Positions 11,679-23,710 of a stretch of DNA of 64,000 bases are shown here, piece by piece. Numbering within the stretch: the stretch's first letter is position 1; the number at the start of each line of letters is the position of its first letter. Origin of the DNA: Strigamia acuminata (taxonomy: Eukaryota; Arthropoda; Chilopoda; Geophilomorpha; Linotaeniidae). The notes below the pieces were generated by a model. It was not told where the DNA came from. It made no database searches and saw only the letters and a program-made list of their open reading frames with translations. The stretch lies in the NCBI GenBank assembly GCA_949358305.1, contig OX442314.1, forward strand, positions 29,063,118 to 29,127,117. The letters run 5' to 3'. The position numbers and the translations under genes were made by a program.

Positions 11679-12529
11679 TATCTTGAATCAATTTTCTGAA
11701 ACTGTATTTATCACCTATGACTTTTCGCATATTTTGATTTTTTTCCTCTTTGTGCACAGTTTAGTGAATTTTGCTCAATTACTTGTAGATGAAAGGACCA
11801 TTTTTGTGGGTATCATGATAAATATCGACTCTTTAATAGAACCGTAGACATTTTTAAGAACTCGGTTTAAAACACACCCAATCTTTGACTCATTTTCCAC
11901 CCAATAATGAATTAAATTCCCCCACTCTACACCCCCTCCCCAAGAAAATGGTTGCACTACCCTAATTTTTGTTTCCTCTAATAAAGGTTTTATCCCCTAA
12001 CTAATTTACCCCAATTATTAGCAAATGTACCCCAACACTTTCATTGTGAACACAATGCTCTCTTCGATTTTGATAGGAGTACTCGCTTACGTTTCTGACC
12101 GATAGGAACAGTTTTTACCTCAGGTAGTATGACAAGCAAAGTCTCAATGATCACAATCCCTACAATGTGCTTGCGTATGTATATCATAGCAAACACAGGG
12201 CATGTGCATGTTCCAACACTCCATTCATCCTTTTCAATCCTCACATGGCACAAATGGTTTCTTGAATGTACCTGTAAGTATGTGTCAAATCGGCGCCAGC
12301 TTTTTCTCTCCTTGTCCGAGTCAGAGCAATAAAGAAGTAACGTTTTGGCATTGCAAGAGTTTGAATCTTTGCAATCTTTGCAATCAAGAAACACTTTGTT
12401 TCTCTCTGCAGATGGATGTTTTCATTTGTACGTTCACATCTTCTCACACCGAATGTAATCTCTTGCTTCATCAGCAGTTAAAAATATGAGGGAAAATAAT
12501 ATGTCGCCCATTTTTAAAACCCATTTTAA
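11679..12529. other. Spacer between genes B and C
   Basis: AT-rich. Overlapping ORFs on both strands at 12041-12489 look like chance: no motif, no splice context and no family recognised. Confidence 0.4.
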
Positions 12530-12605
12530 ATTTTCAAAAAAGAATTTAAAATAAAACAAGTTATTAAAAAAACAAAACCATTCGTGACTTTTGGCCCACC
12601 CTGTA
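12530..12605 (+). mobile_element. Truncated mariner-like end upstream of gene C
   Basis: Ends with ttttggcccaccctgta, the terminal inverted repeat of the complete element at 62523-63370. The same truncated end lies upstream of B (to 2535), D (to about 16788) and E (to 23705), followed in each by the same cag-g-tttgcattg sequence. It is therefore inherited by duplication. Confidence 0.7.
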
Positions 12606-12756
12606 CAACAGTGATTTGCATTGTAGTTGCCCAAACACAACAATCACCACTTCTCTATTCTGTATTTTATTTACATGTTCGTGGAAAAAATTGACTCAAA
12701 GATCGACTAAAAGAATTGATCATATGAGCACTAAAAATTAATGGTAAAAAAGGTAC

Positions 12757-12763
12757 TATAAAA
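12757..12763 (+). promoter_or_regulatory. TATA box of channel gene C
   Basis: TATAAAA 231 bp before the ATG, in the block shared with the other copies (attaatgg...tactataaaacgtgctg). Confidence 0.55.
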
Positions 12764-12987
12764 CGTGCTGTTTTTATGCAGTAATAAAATTATGTTTATA
12801 TTGTCGTTGTTTTGTACATGAATTAATAGGAATCAATTAGTACATAATCCACCTTTACGACAGTTTGTTGAACAATGTCTTCCGCTAGCTCTAAACTTTG
12901 CATCTTAACTTTCATTTTACGACTTGTTGACAAAAACTGAACCTATTTACCATTCCTGAAAGTGTTCGCCACTATTCTCCAACTAAA

Positions 12988-14770
12988 ATGGTTCATCAAC
13001 GAAAAATATTTACTCGCACATGCAACGTGAGACGACAAATCAGACTAAAAAAAATCGGGTATGGAAAACAACCTGCTCAAAGACTTCAAACTGATTTTTT
13101 GGGATTGAACAAATTGTGTGATCAATCATACAGTGTATTTTTCAAATTGGTTTGGTTCCTACTTGTCGTGGCTTGCTTCACTGCTTGTTTGGTACAAATT
13201 TACGCGCGTGTGAGCGTTTTCTTAGATGGGGCAATTACGCAGGAAGTAGAATTCAGACCCCAAACATCTTTTTCATTTCCTTCGGTCACTATATGCAATA
13301 TGCATATGTATTATCTAATCCGTTATACAAACAATAACCCAATGACTATGGACAATAAGACACGTCACATAATCAAAAGCGATGTCGAAGAATTATGGAC
13401 TACTGTAGGTAGAATAAATGTCGACTACATTTGCGCCGTAAGTACAATTAAAGTGCATTTTCATTTACCTACAGTAAGTGTTGGCATTGTGATCGTCAAA
13501 ATCAGTAACAGTTTAAACTAATTATTTATATTCTCAGAGAACAGCATACATTAAGAGATGTGGTAAAAAACTTTTTGAGATAATGACAGCAAACCCTGTT
13601 AATACAGTAGATGGAAATTGTATGATGTTTAATCTGAGTAATAACAAAATTATATCAAATTCTTGCGAATGAAATTGTGACAAAGTTTCTACAGGCTAGT
13701 TAGTATATTTCATGTGTATTGCCCGGAATAATCGCCACGTAGACTGCATCCACTCTTCAATCAGACCGATAGCAAATTTTTTTCACCCTAACGATCCTGT
13801 AGAAACTTGTTCGCAATAACGTTTATAAGTTGGAGTAGTCAGAAATGCGATTGAATAGCAATTATACGATTGCAGATAAGAAGATGGAGTACAAAGGTCC
13901 ATTCACTTTTCTTAGTTTGGGCTGGAAAACCGTTGAGACTCCCTATCCAACACCAACTCTCTTTGTACGGTTAAAAGATGAAAACAAAGAACAGAAAATG
14001 AAATATAAAATGTCACTTCCACCTTGCAGTTCTCTCTCCAGGGTGATGCATTCCGGCATGTCTATGACGACCTTGTAGTATCTGAACAAGCCAACGTCAA
14101 TTTTCAAACAGAATACCGAATATTTGAAAAAGAGGTGCAGTAACACAATTTTAAAATAAAATGAATGCTTTCTAATATGCATCCAAATTTTAGTTTAAGA
14201 ATTTGAATTTACCTCGCAATCTCTGTGCACCGGCGGAAGAAGTTACAACCTGCATAACTAATTGCTTAGACAAATTATTAGAAGAGAAGTTAACTTGTAG
14301 GTAAGATTCCGATGCGTGTAGGTTAGAACTGTTTCATCCAGATGTGGATGTAATCTCTGACTTTCTTTGTCAGATTACCTTTTTTCAATTCCACGCTACG
14401 ACGGTGCACCAGTTTTAATGAAATTAAGAAAGGATTTTGGGTTGGTTGGAATGCAGCAATCAACATGGTCGAAAATGTTAAACCTTGTCACTGTAAACGT
14501 AAATGTAACGAGATCAAATACACATTCACATTGAACAAGGAAACACAGACAGAAAACAATAACTCAAACAGAACAGGGTTGACTTTCCTTTTTTCAGCGG
14601 AAACACACGAAACGATTACAGAGCGACAAATGTTCTCACTTTCAGCTTTGTTCAGTGAAATTGGTGGAACCCTCGGTCTGTACCTTGGCATCAGCATTTT
14701 CACAATTGCTGATCTCATTACCTTTCTTGCCCGACTTTCAATTTCCAAGTTTAAACGCTTTCTAAAATAA
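12988..14770 (+). CDS. DEG/ENaC-family sodium channel, copy C
   Basis: Exons 12988-13437, 13538-13637, 13876-13964, 14030-14134, 14194-14300 and 14374-14770 join in frame to 415 residues. This is the most compact copy: all introns are under 250 bp and free of transposons, so it best shows the ancestral gene. It has LG at the HG position, FPSVTICN, GNCMMFN, four Cys in exon 5, CHCKRKCNEIKYT, SEIGGTLGLYLGIS and the short tail KFKRFLK. Potential N-glycosylation sites lie in exon 6 (NSTL, NRTG). Seen only in C, the exon 6 loop has two extra residues (TFTLNKE). AATAAA lies at 14852. All splice sites are canonical GT-AG. Confidence 0.9.
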
Positions 14771-15016
14771 TTAATTCCGCTTCTGTTAAGATTTCAGTAA
14801 GCCACATCAAATGTAGAATCGGTCAATTTTTCCAACGATATTAATTATACAAATAAATCCTCCAGCAGTGTTTAATAAATCTTAAGGTTCAAATAAAGCA
14901 TGTAAATGGGTTTGCCATTGGTTAGAACTCCCAAAGCAGGTTCGTCGACGTCAATCGGAGGCAAAATTAACAACAACACACCACACCAAGTCACCACCAC
15001 TATGCTCTGCCCACCT
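14771..15016. other. 3' flank of gene C
   Basis: Carries the poly(A) signal at 14852-14857. Otherwise no feature seen. Confidence 0.4.
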
Positions 15017-15228
15017 CAGGGGCGGATCTACATAGAGGCTAATGGGGCTTGAGCCCCGGGCCCCCAAATTCTAGGAGGCCCCCAAGACGCAGGGTCATGT
15101 ACTAAAAAAAAAAAAAAAAAAAAAGTCGCTAAAAAACAAGAGATGAAAGATCGCTATTAAAAATTTCAATAAAGGGGCCCCGAAAAAACCTCAAGCCCCG
15201 GGCCCCCGAAAAGCTAGATCCGCCCCTG
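15017..15228. mobile_element. Palindromic hAT MITE, 212 bp, exact 8-bp TSD
   Basis: CAGGGGCGGATCTA...TAGATCCGCCCCTG, flanked by GCCCACCT on both sides (15009-15016 and 15229-15236). The interior holds an A-run at about 15103-15124. A shorter relative lies at 21530-21591. Confidence 0.93.
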
Positions 15229-15236
15229 GCCCACCT

Positions 15237-15945
15237 ACCAAACTTATTCTGTTAACTCAAAAAACCAATCCGTTATTTGTCCATGATCAGCACATTAAAG
15301 CGTTTCTACTGTCAATTAATGTAATTGTATTGTGTATAATTCATTCGTAACTTTTGGCCAACCCTCAATAAAGTGTTTGTATTCGAATATTTCTGCAACT
15401 AAGTAGTAATCACAGATTGTGTTCACGAATCTAGAGTAAACATGAAATGGGCAATTCATTAAACAACACAAATTTGGATTTTCAACAATGCTTTATGGTT
15501 TTTCACATTGTAATTTTAAAAGTAATAATGCCATATGAAAAATGCCAATATAAAGTTGTAGAGCATCATTTGTTTAATCTGAAACTATTAAAATCAAATT
15601 TTTTTTCCCACAAATTTATTGATAAAAACTCAATTTTCTATTGCTGCAGCTTGCCAGTTGATAACTCACGATATTTTGCAAAAAGTATTTGACAACATCT
15701 TGTATGGGTTGCAAGCATGTATCACTGCAGGTGGAGAATACTTTAAATGAATTAATTCGTAAAAAGTCCTCATTCAGCATTAAAAACAAGTCTAAAATTC
15801 CAGAAAAATGGAGACTGTCAGATGGTTTTAGCTACCGTGGCAGTGAAGCTTCACAGGGAGTATTTTTTTAATCCTAGCGGCGCATAATACTCCAATGGTG
15901 CACCTTCACCTGAACCACTGTCCGATCCAGAGCGTGACCAAAAAT
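15237..15945. other. Spacer, no gene seen
   Basis: Two 60-80 codon ORFs (15447-15692 and 15689-15871) have no recognisable motif. They are probably fortuitous in AT-rich DNA. Confidence 0.4.
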
Positions 15946-16075
15946 TTAAATTTTTTAACCAAAAATTCAAATTTTGAACCAAAAATTCAAATTTTGAACC
16001 AAAAATTCAAATTTTGAACCAAAAATTCAAATTTTGAACCAAAAATTCAAATTTTGAACCAAAAATTCAAATTTA
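15946..16075. repeat. 20-bp tandem repeat
   Basis: Six or more copies of accaaaaattcaaattttga, itself partly palindromic (caaatttttg-like). Confidence 0.9.
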
Positions 16076-16614
16076 GAAAGAATTTCTAGAAAGAAATAAG
16101 AAGTCCCGCGCTGATCGGTGCAGTCAATCTTTGAACAAATCGTGGGAAAATCTATGGAAATACGAAGTAATAAGAAAATTTAAAATGTTCCTACAGCTAA
16201 TATGAAGCAAAATATCGTAAAGACGGCGACATTGGTGTGGACTATTGGCAGTCCTCAGGGTTAAAGAGAACAGGTTTTGTCATCAATTAATACCAAGCCT
16301 ATTCATTAGATTTGCTGGTCCATTGCTTTGGAGGGGTATTGGCATAAAGTTGGCCCCCAAGATAAAAGTCGGGAAATTGTTGGAAACAAACTGGGTCTAA
16401 TCAAAACAATTTACAGGTCCATTTAATTCATTGAAAGGGTTATCTACTCAAATCTATAGCTTTGATGTGACCAATACTTGGGGAGGGAGATCAAATTAAC
16501 AAAGGCCAACTTGAGACAATTCTGACCCAACAAGCATATCAATGATTAGACGTTTAAAAGTTAAAAGTTTTTAAAAGTTTGATTGTTGGATGTTGGGTCA
16601 GAATTATTGATCCT

Positions 16615-16788
16615 CGGTTTTGATAGTAAAATTCCCAATGTGTGGTCACTGTTTGGTCGTGAATTTTTCCATAACTAATTTCACAAGTCTTCTTTACAAA
16701 ATGGCTGAAGAAAAATGTAAAAGAATTAAAAATAAAAAAAGTTATTTAAAAAACAAAACTGTTCGTTACTATTTTGGCCCATCCTGTA
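16615..16788 (+). mobile_element. Mariner-like element, 3' fragment upstream of gene D
   Basis: About 175 bp that match positions about 63200-63370 of the complete element at the right end of the window, including the end ttttggcccatcctgta. The longest of the four truncated ends that precede genes B-E. Confidence 0.75.
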
Positions 16789-16942
16789 TAGTACAACAGT
16801 GGTTTGCATTGGTTGTTGCAAACACAACAATTACCACTTTTCTATTCTCTATTTTATTTACATGGTCATGGAAAAAATTGACTCAAAGATCGACTAAAAG
16901 AATTGATCACATGAGCACTAAAAATTAATGGTATAAAAGTAC

Positions 16943-16949
16943 TATAAAA
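16943..16949 (+). promoter_or_regulatory. TATA box of channel gene D
   Basis: TATAAAA 187 bp before the ATG. The spacing is shorter than in the other copies because about 40 bp of the downstream block is missing in D. Confidence 0.5.
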
Positions 16950-17129
16950 CTACGTATACTCGTATAAACAGGAATCAATTAGTACTTAATGCACGTTTAT
17001 GACAGTTTGTTGAACAATGTCTTCCGCTAGTTCTAAACTTTGCATCTTAAATTTTAATTTACGACTTGTTGACAAAAACTAAACCTATTTGTCATTCCTG
17101 AAAGTGTACGCCACTCTGCTGCAACTAAA

Positions 17130-19813
17130 ATGGTTCATCAAGAAAAACTATTTACTCGCACATGCAAAGTGAGACGAAAAGTCAGACCAAACAAAATCGG
17201 GTATGGAAAACAACCTGTTCAAAGACTTCAAACTGATTTTTTGGGATTGAACAAATTGTGTGATCAATCACACAGCGTATTTTTCAAATTGGTTTGGTTC
17301 CTTCTTGTCGTGGCTTGCTTCACTGCTTGTTTGATCCAAATTTATGCGCGCGTGAGCGTTTTCTTAGATGGGGCATTTACGCAAAAAGTAGAATTCCGAC
17401 CACAAACATCTTTTTTATTTCCTTCGGTCACTCTATGCAATTTGCATATGTATTATCTAATGATTTATATAACATATAACCGAAACACTATGAACAATGA
17501 GACACGTAACTTAATCAACAGCGATGTCGACGAATTATGGACTACATTAGGTAGAATAAATCCCGACTACAACCACTTATGCGCAGTAAGTAAAAATAGT
17601 TCATTTAAAATTTAGTGTTGGCATTGCGATCGTTGCCATTGGACACATTGAAATCAGTAACCGTTAGGATCACTTTTCTGCACATTGCCCTTACGTATTG
17701 AACATAATAATGTTTTTCCTGGCCAAATGCAAAGTTTACTTCTGAAGTGCATGGCGGGGCAGTATATTGTATATAAAAAACAAACTCGTTGTTCTTTTCA
17801 TGCATTTTTAATGTAGTTGATACACAAATGTACAATTCGTTTAAGCTAAATTATATTTTTAATAGGGAACATTAAACATTGGACCCACCTGTGGAAAACA
17901 ACTTTTTGAGAAAATAACAGCAAACTCCGTTAATACAGTAACTGGAAATTGTCTGATGCTTAATACGAGTAATACGTAGAATATAAGTTATCAGATTATT
18001 GAGAACGTTATTGTGAAAAAGTTTCTATAGGCTTGTACGGTATATTTCATGTGCATTGCCATGAATAATCGCCACAGAGATTAAATCCACTCTTCAATGT
18101 GAAGGGGCGCATTTAGAGTCGCGAAAAATGGAATCGCGAATCCAGAAATCGCAAATCCAGGAATCGCAAATCCTGAAATCGCGATTTTTTGTGCTGTGAG
18201 ACAGTATAACGCGACTCCTGGATACCGCTAAGCAGTGTGTAGCGAATCCAGACTGTCGCGAATCCATGAATCGCGATTCGCGGTTTAATTGCACACGCAA
18301 TTAAATCGCGAATCGCAAATCTGTTAATCACGAGGGATGAACTAATCGGCAGCCGTTGCCAGTCGAACGTCAGCTGTCGAATGTCGCGTCCGTCGGACGT
18401 GGACTGTCAGCCGTCGAATGTAGCAGCCATCAGAAGTCGACTGTCGCGCCGTCAGCCGCGACGGCCGACAGTCGACGTCCGACGGACGCGACAGCTGACT
18501 GACGCGACATTCGACAGCTGACAGGTGACGGTCGACTGACGACTGTTGACTGACGGCTGTGACAGTCGTCGGCTGCGACAGTCGACAGCTGCCGATTAAT
18601 TTCGGCTATTTTGGGTTAATCCGAATCGTTAGCTGCCGGCTGACGATTAGTCCATCCAGTTTGGCATGAAAAAACTGCAGTTTGACATAATGCTTTTTTC
18701 TAATTTCGCGATTTCTTTTTTTCTCGTTTTCCTATTTTCGCGATATATTTTTTCTCGTTTTCCCATTTTCGCGATATATTTTTTCGCGACAGTAGCGCCA
18801 CCCCAATTTTCCTGTTTTCACCATATCTCTGGGCAACGATCAGTTTCCTATAGAAACCTGTTTGCAATAACGTATGTCCGAAGTTCGATTGTATAAGAAT
18901 TATATAATTACAGATGAAAAAATGGAGTACAAAGGTCCATTCACTTTTTTTTATTTGAGCTGGAACAACACCGTTGAGGCTCCCTATAATGTACCAAATC
19001 TATTTGTAAGGTTATACGTGCGAGGAAAACAAGAAAAAAAAATGTGTATAAAATGCTACGGTTTCTTTCAGTTTTCTCTCCACAGTGATACTTTACAGCA
19101 TGTGTATGACGGTCTTGTAGTATCTGAACCAGCCAATATCAATTTTCTAACTGAATACCGAATATTTGGGAAAGAGGTGCAGTAACACAATTTTAAAAAG
19201 AAACGAATGCTTTCCAATATGAATCCAAATTTTAGTTTAAGAATTTGAATTTACCTCGCAATCCCTGTGCACCGGCAGAAGAAGTTACAACCTGCATAAC
19301 TAATTGCTTAGACATATTATTAGGAAAGAAGTCAACTTGTAGGTAAGATTCCAATGCATGTAGGTTAGAACTGTTTCATCCGGATGTGTATGTAATCTAA
19401 TCTCTCACTTTTTTGTCAGATTACCATTTTTCAATTCCACGCTACCACGTTGCACCAGATTTAATGAAATTGAGAAAGGATTTTGGGTTGGTTGGGATGC
19501 AGCAACCAACATGGTCGAAAATGTTAAACCTTGTCAGTGTAAACGTAAATGTAACGAGATCAAATACACATTGAATAAGGAAACGCAGACAAATAATGAT
19601 AGCTCAAACAGAACAGGGTTGTTTTTCCGTTTTTCAGCGGACACACACGAAACGATTATAGAGTGCCAACTGTTCTCGCTTTCAGCTTTGTTCAGTGAAA
19701 TTGGTGGAACCCTCGGTTTATACCTTGGCATAAGCATTTTCACAATTGCTGATCTCATTAGCTTTCTTGCCAGACTTTCAATTTACAAGTTCAAACGCTT
19801 ACTACTAAAATAA
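17130..19813 (+). CDS. DEG/ENaC-family sodium channel, copy D
   Basis: Exons 17130-17585, 17866-17968, 18914-19005, 19072-19176, 19236-19342 and 19420-19813 join in frame to 418 residues. Exon 3 has one extra codon (WNNTVE) that creates an N-glycosylation sequon. The C-terminal loop reads CQCKRKC where the other copies have CHCKRKC or CHCRRKC. TM2 keeps SEIGGTLGLYLGIS and the tail reads KFKRLLLK. Intron 2 is enlarged by a foldback element and a second self-complementary stretch (about 18100-18334). It groups with copy E: both share exon 2 features (CGKQLFEK...NSVNT, GNCLMLN) and a downstream LTR insertion. AATAAA lies at 19906. Confidence 0.89.
18335..18657. mobile_element. Foldback/MITE in intron 2 of gene D
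   Basis: Starts GGATGAACTAATCGGCAGC and ends with the inverse CGATTAGTCCATCC. The whole 323 bp is GC-rich and built from short, mutually inverted gtcgac/cagctg motifs, so it can fold on itself nearly end to end. No ORF. Confidence 0.7.
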
Positions 19814-20461
19814 TAAATTTAATACCGCTTCAGTTCAGCTTTCAGTAAACCACATCACACCTAGATGAATCTCAGCACTAGCACTACCATATTAGGAATG
19901 ATAAAAATAAAACCTCCAGTAAAGTTTAATACATATTGAGGTTTGAATGTAAATGGGTTTGCTTTTGGATAGAATGACTCCCCCACCAGCACTCTAAGCT
20001 CTGCCCACCCCCCAAACTATTCTATTCACTCAAAGAAACAATCCATTATTTGTCATTGAACTCATGTTTACTGCTGGCTTCCTCACGCATCAGAAAAGAG
20101 TTCCAAAAACTTTTCAATTAATTGAAAAAGAGCACATTAGAACACTCCTATACTATGAATTCAAATTACAATCATACATGCAAACACTTTCTAAAATTGT
20201 AATTCTCACATGTCATTTTTCCGTATGTTATTGCTAAGGGGTGCCTTTCCTAATTGGGCAGTTTAATGCATTTTATTCAACTAGATGAGTGGATCATTTT
20301 GATGGATATCATGAATATGTGAATAAATTTCCTACTGTACCGATAGTGATTCATTAGAAATTTTATGCCATTTCTCTCAACTTGTACTTTCCAGTTGAAT
20401 ATTCTCGAATTGTATCTCTGTCCGAATGTTTATTCGGATTTCGGAATACAATATAAAAAGG
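19814..20461. other. 3' flank of gene D
   Basis: Poly(A) signal at 19906-19911. The rest is nearly identical to the 3' flank of gene E (26645-27409) and similar to that of gene B, so it belongs to the duplicated unit. Confidence 0.55.
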
Positions 20462-20877
20462 TGTGAAAATCTGATGATTTTACAGATGAATTATATGTTA
20501 TTATTTGTGACGTCTTATTCTTAGTGATTGTAGTATTTTACTTGTTGTCTACCATTATGCTTTATTTTCATATTTGTCAGGGTCAACCCTTCTCAATGTT
20601 AATCTTTTAATTGAGAGTTTTCCCTTAGTTTGTTGAACTCCAGTTTTCCTGGAATTTAATGTGGGTCATCCATTCAAAACCCTTTTCTTTTAATTTATGA
20701 ATAAATAGTGTCACCTTTGCTTTCAAGACGTGTGGTCGTGTGTTACTTTTCTCTGTTCAAGACGCCATATTAGATCTCATCAACTTCTTAAAACGACAAC
20801 ATCATTTGTATCCAAGAACTTGAGAATATATTGCTACTGTAGGTTTGAACAATACTTAATTTTATTAAAATTTAACA
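20462..20877 (+). mobile_element. LTR of a retrotransposon, 3' of gene D
   Basis: Begins TGTGAAAATCTG and ends TTTAACA, followed at once by the primer-binding-like TTGGTGCCGAAACCC. It contains an AATAAA. The same LTR occupies the same relative place after gene E (27410-27801), while the site after gene B is empty. Confidence 0.7.
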
Positions 20878-21760
20878 TTGGTGCCGAAACCCAATGTTGT
20901 GATTGCATTAATTAAAACAAATATTGTAGTTAATGTGACTTGTAATAATATTTCGTTTGATATTATGATGTAAGAATGCATGTGTACGCATTTGTGTATA
21001 TCTATAACAATCTCCTAGGAAACAATATCATGTAAACACAAACTCCATTCCGAATATCGAAGCTTCAATAAGTGTAACAAAATTGTATTGTAAGCCAGTT
21101 GTTTTCATATAAACAACTGATTAACCAAATCAAAATAAACGTTACGAGTTTGTGATTTCTTGATCAACTGGGTTTTATTTGAAGACATAACACCCAAAAT
21201 CATAAAAACATAAAAAATAGTAAAAGTGTTCGAACTTAAGAATAGAGCCTTCCGAGCGGCCATATTGGTCACCAAGACACTATTGACCATGATAACCACT
21301 GCACTAAATGGACGAGCAGCAATTCCGCAAGCCACAATCAAATTATGGATGAAACAGCTCGAACAAAAACAAAAGTGAGACCAACTGACATTTGACGCCA
21401 CTCTGGATCTGACGTAAACCGACCAAGAAATTGACGACATGTTACAGGCGCTCGACGCATTTGAAGATCGTTTGGCTGCCTCAAGAGCGGACTTAAACAG
21501 GTACATTCAAACATATTATCAGGGGCGGATCTAGCTTTTCGGGGGCCCGGGGGTTGATGTTTTTTCGGGGCCCCAATAGCCCGGTGCTAGATCCGCCCCT
21601 GCATACGAGTATTATCCAATTGTTCCGACTCAGAATTTGAGAGCGGACCCAGAAGTCCAACCAGCAGCGAACATCGACGCACTAGTGGCAGCCATCACTG
21701 CAGTAGTGACAACAGCAATACCACGTACTGGCAGTTATAGCACTTCACGTGCTTTACATC
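20878..21760 (+). pseudogene. Retrotransposon gag fragment (D copy)
   Basis: After the primer-binding site and an approximately 290-bp extra insert, a degenerate reading (FELKNRAFRAAILVT...; NLRADPEVQPAANIDALV) matches the gag start 3' of gene E. The expected ATG is ATA here, and frameshifts and stops interrupt it. A small palindromic element (21530-21591) is inserted in it. Probably Bel/Pao- or Gypsy-type; no pol remains. Confidence 0.6.
21530..21591. mobile_element. Short palindromic hAT-like element
   Basis: CAGGGGCGGATCTAGC...GCTAGATCCGCCCCTG, 62 bp, same ends as the 212-bp element at 15017-15228. It interrupts the gag fragment; the E copy is uninterrupted at this point. The target duplication is unclear. 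Confidence 0.75.
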
Positions 21761-21869
21761 AATTTGTAGTTCGCCACTCTAGTCGCCGCTGCGTTCACCG
21801 CCCCGTTGGTTCCCCATCATGTGGTGGGACAAATTTACCTTGTGCAGCTTCTCAATCTGATCCTCGTCA

Positions 21870-22330
21870 CCCTTCTGTCGTGTCCCCTCCTGCAAAATCA
21901 TGTGCCTCAAGTTGATCATCGTGACCTCGTCGTCGTTGCACATGTCGAAGGCTCGCAGGATACTGTGGTAGTCCTTCGGCAGCGTCTAGATAATCATGGT
22001 CCCAACTTCCTGCTCCGATACTTCGCCTCCTACCGCTCGCAACTGGTTTACCATCAACTCCATCTTTTGCAGGTATTTGGTGGCTGTCTCGTCCTTCTCC
22101 CAGCGCATCTTGGTGGGTTCGCGTCGCAAGATCGTCTGTCTTTGGCGCGCTCGCCCGCGGTACACTTCTTCCAGTTTCTCCCAGCACTCGCGTCCCGTGT
22201 CTTTGTTAATGACACAGACGGTCTGGGCGGCGATAATGTCCAAATTAGCAGTCAAAATGTCCAAAAACGCACGGAAATGTCTTGCAAAAGACTAGAAACT
22301 CAGGCAGTTGAATGTGTTGGGAGCACATAA
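21870..22330 (-). pseudogene. Copia-type gag fragment
   Basis: On the minus strand the reading INKDTGRECWEKLEEVY, then KDETATKYLQKMELMVNQL and QEVGTMII, has the pattern of Ty1/copia gag (UBN2-type). It continues after a frameshift into LPQ/YHSIL-like sequence. It is broken by frameshifts and has no pol downstream. Confidence 0.65.
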
Positions 22331-23411
22331 CCCTTTGTTGTTATTCAAGAAGAGAAGATCGCATTGATTGATTGAGATTGATACGGTTTATTCGCACACG
22401 CTATTCAAACACGAACCGCACGCTGTCTTAACGTAACCAGAAGTGATCGGTAGTCTCTTTACAACGTGTTGGGTCCGTGAGATTACAGATAACTCCCCCT
22501 GACGGTGGAGACCCTCATTCGGGATTTCGAATAAACATTACCAGGTGACACAAAATAACTACAAAATCCACTCACAAGTCAGTTTGATCAGAACGGGTGA
22601 GTACAAGCTAGCTTGTGGTGACCCAGCGGGTGGTCATCCCTCCAGTGGATACCATCCGTGTGAGTCACTAGGAAAGGTCAGTTCCCTCGCGTTGGCTCCG
22701 CCTTCCCCCCCCCCTGGGAAGCGCGTGCCCCGAGGAGGTGAGGTGGCGCACGGCCGGCCCCCATTGGCCGAGCCGGGCCCCTCACCCTGGCCTATATCAG
22801 GTAGAGTTTCGCGCCCTGAAGACAGAACTTACACAAACGACACCAAGAACACAGCAACTACCTCACTGTCAGGCCAACTTCACTAAAAAGTTAGGATTGA
22901 TCGAGGACCGCTGATTCCAGTGCAACTGTAACTCTCACGAATTTACACTGTGTTATTTCCCCGCGAAAGCAGGAAAATAACCCTTGTGGATTCACACCGA
23001 ATAACCGACCCACGGTTATTCCATCGTGAAGTGTCCGAGCGCCCTGTAAGAAACTCCCCGTTTCTGGTCAGAGCCTTGCGACGCTAAAACCAACCCCTAG
23101 ACAACAGGCACGGATAGAAGACTCGAGAGAGCATTCCACCGCGTCCGTGAACGACGAATCCGTGACGAATTAACGACAACTCGAGACGCCGCCTTTGTTC
23201 CGCCGACCACGCGGAACCGACGACGCCATCTTAAGAAATCCTTTGTTCGACTCTGACCAAGTCGACTCGAGATATTATACTGAGTGTATTTAAGGCTCAC
23301 GCCTATTGAATAAAACCTATTTGTTCATTTACATACATTTGGTATTCTTTATTTGGGTATTGGCATAATAGATCACAGGTAAAGTAACACACGTTAGCTC
23401 ATTAAAACCTA
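22331..23411. other. Retroelement-like GC-richer region
   Basis: Base composition is clearly richer in GC than the neighbours. It contains an LTR-like stretch (about 22920-23360) with a TATA-like tatttaagg, AATAAA at about 23310, and the tail ttggcataatagatcacagg. Probably remains of one or two LTR elements. Exact ends could not be fixed. Confidence 0.4.
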
Positions 23412-23545
23412 TCACCAGGTAGGACGCGACAAGCTTCAAAACAAAGCTTTGAATAAAAACGCAAGCTTCTATTTGCCCAAGCGGGTGAGTTTTTAGCCGC
23501 TTTTTCAAGTAAAAGCAAGCTTGTAAATTTTACCCGCTCCCATTT
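23412..23545. mobile_element. Partial copy of the 414-bp MITE, inverted
   Basis: Matches the reverse complement of the left half of the element at 1666-2079 (gctttttcaagtaaaagcaa, tttacccgctccc). Confidence 0.75.
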
Positions 23546-23578
23546 AACTATATTAAACTATATTTTCTATTTTACCAG

Positions 23579-23635
23579 GTGAACAACGTACCACTTTCCG
23601 AGAACGTGACAACTAAACATACGAAAACAATAATT
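23579..23635 (+). pseudogene. Orphan DEG/ENaC exon 2 fragment of the A type
   Basis: Nineteen codons identical to A exon 2 (2117-2198) but for one residue, including the same upstream intron end (tattttaccag). It stops abruptly after ACAATAATT, where the truncated mariner-like end begins. No partner exon lies nearby. Confidence 0.8.
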
Positions 23636-23710
23636 AAAAAAGAATTAAAAATAAAACAAGTTATTAAAAACACAAAACCATTCATAACTTTTGGCCCACC
23701 CTGTACAACA

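Noticed and set aside
12041-12489. Cluster of overlapping ORFs on both strands upstream of gene C
   Set aside because: Three or more frames are open at once, no motif, no splice-site context; chance ORFs.
21637-22330. Plus-strand ORFs at 21637-21915 and 21806-22330 as genes
   Set aside because: The minus strand reads a copia-type gag with recognisable pattern, and the left part continues a retrotransposon gag fragment; the plus-strand ORFs are shadows.
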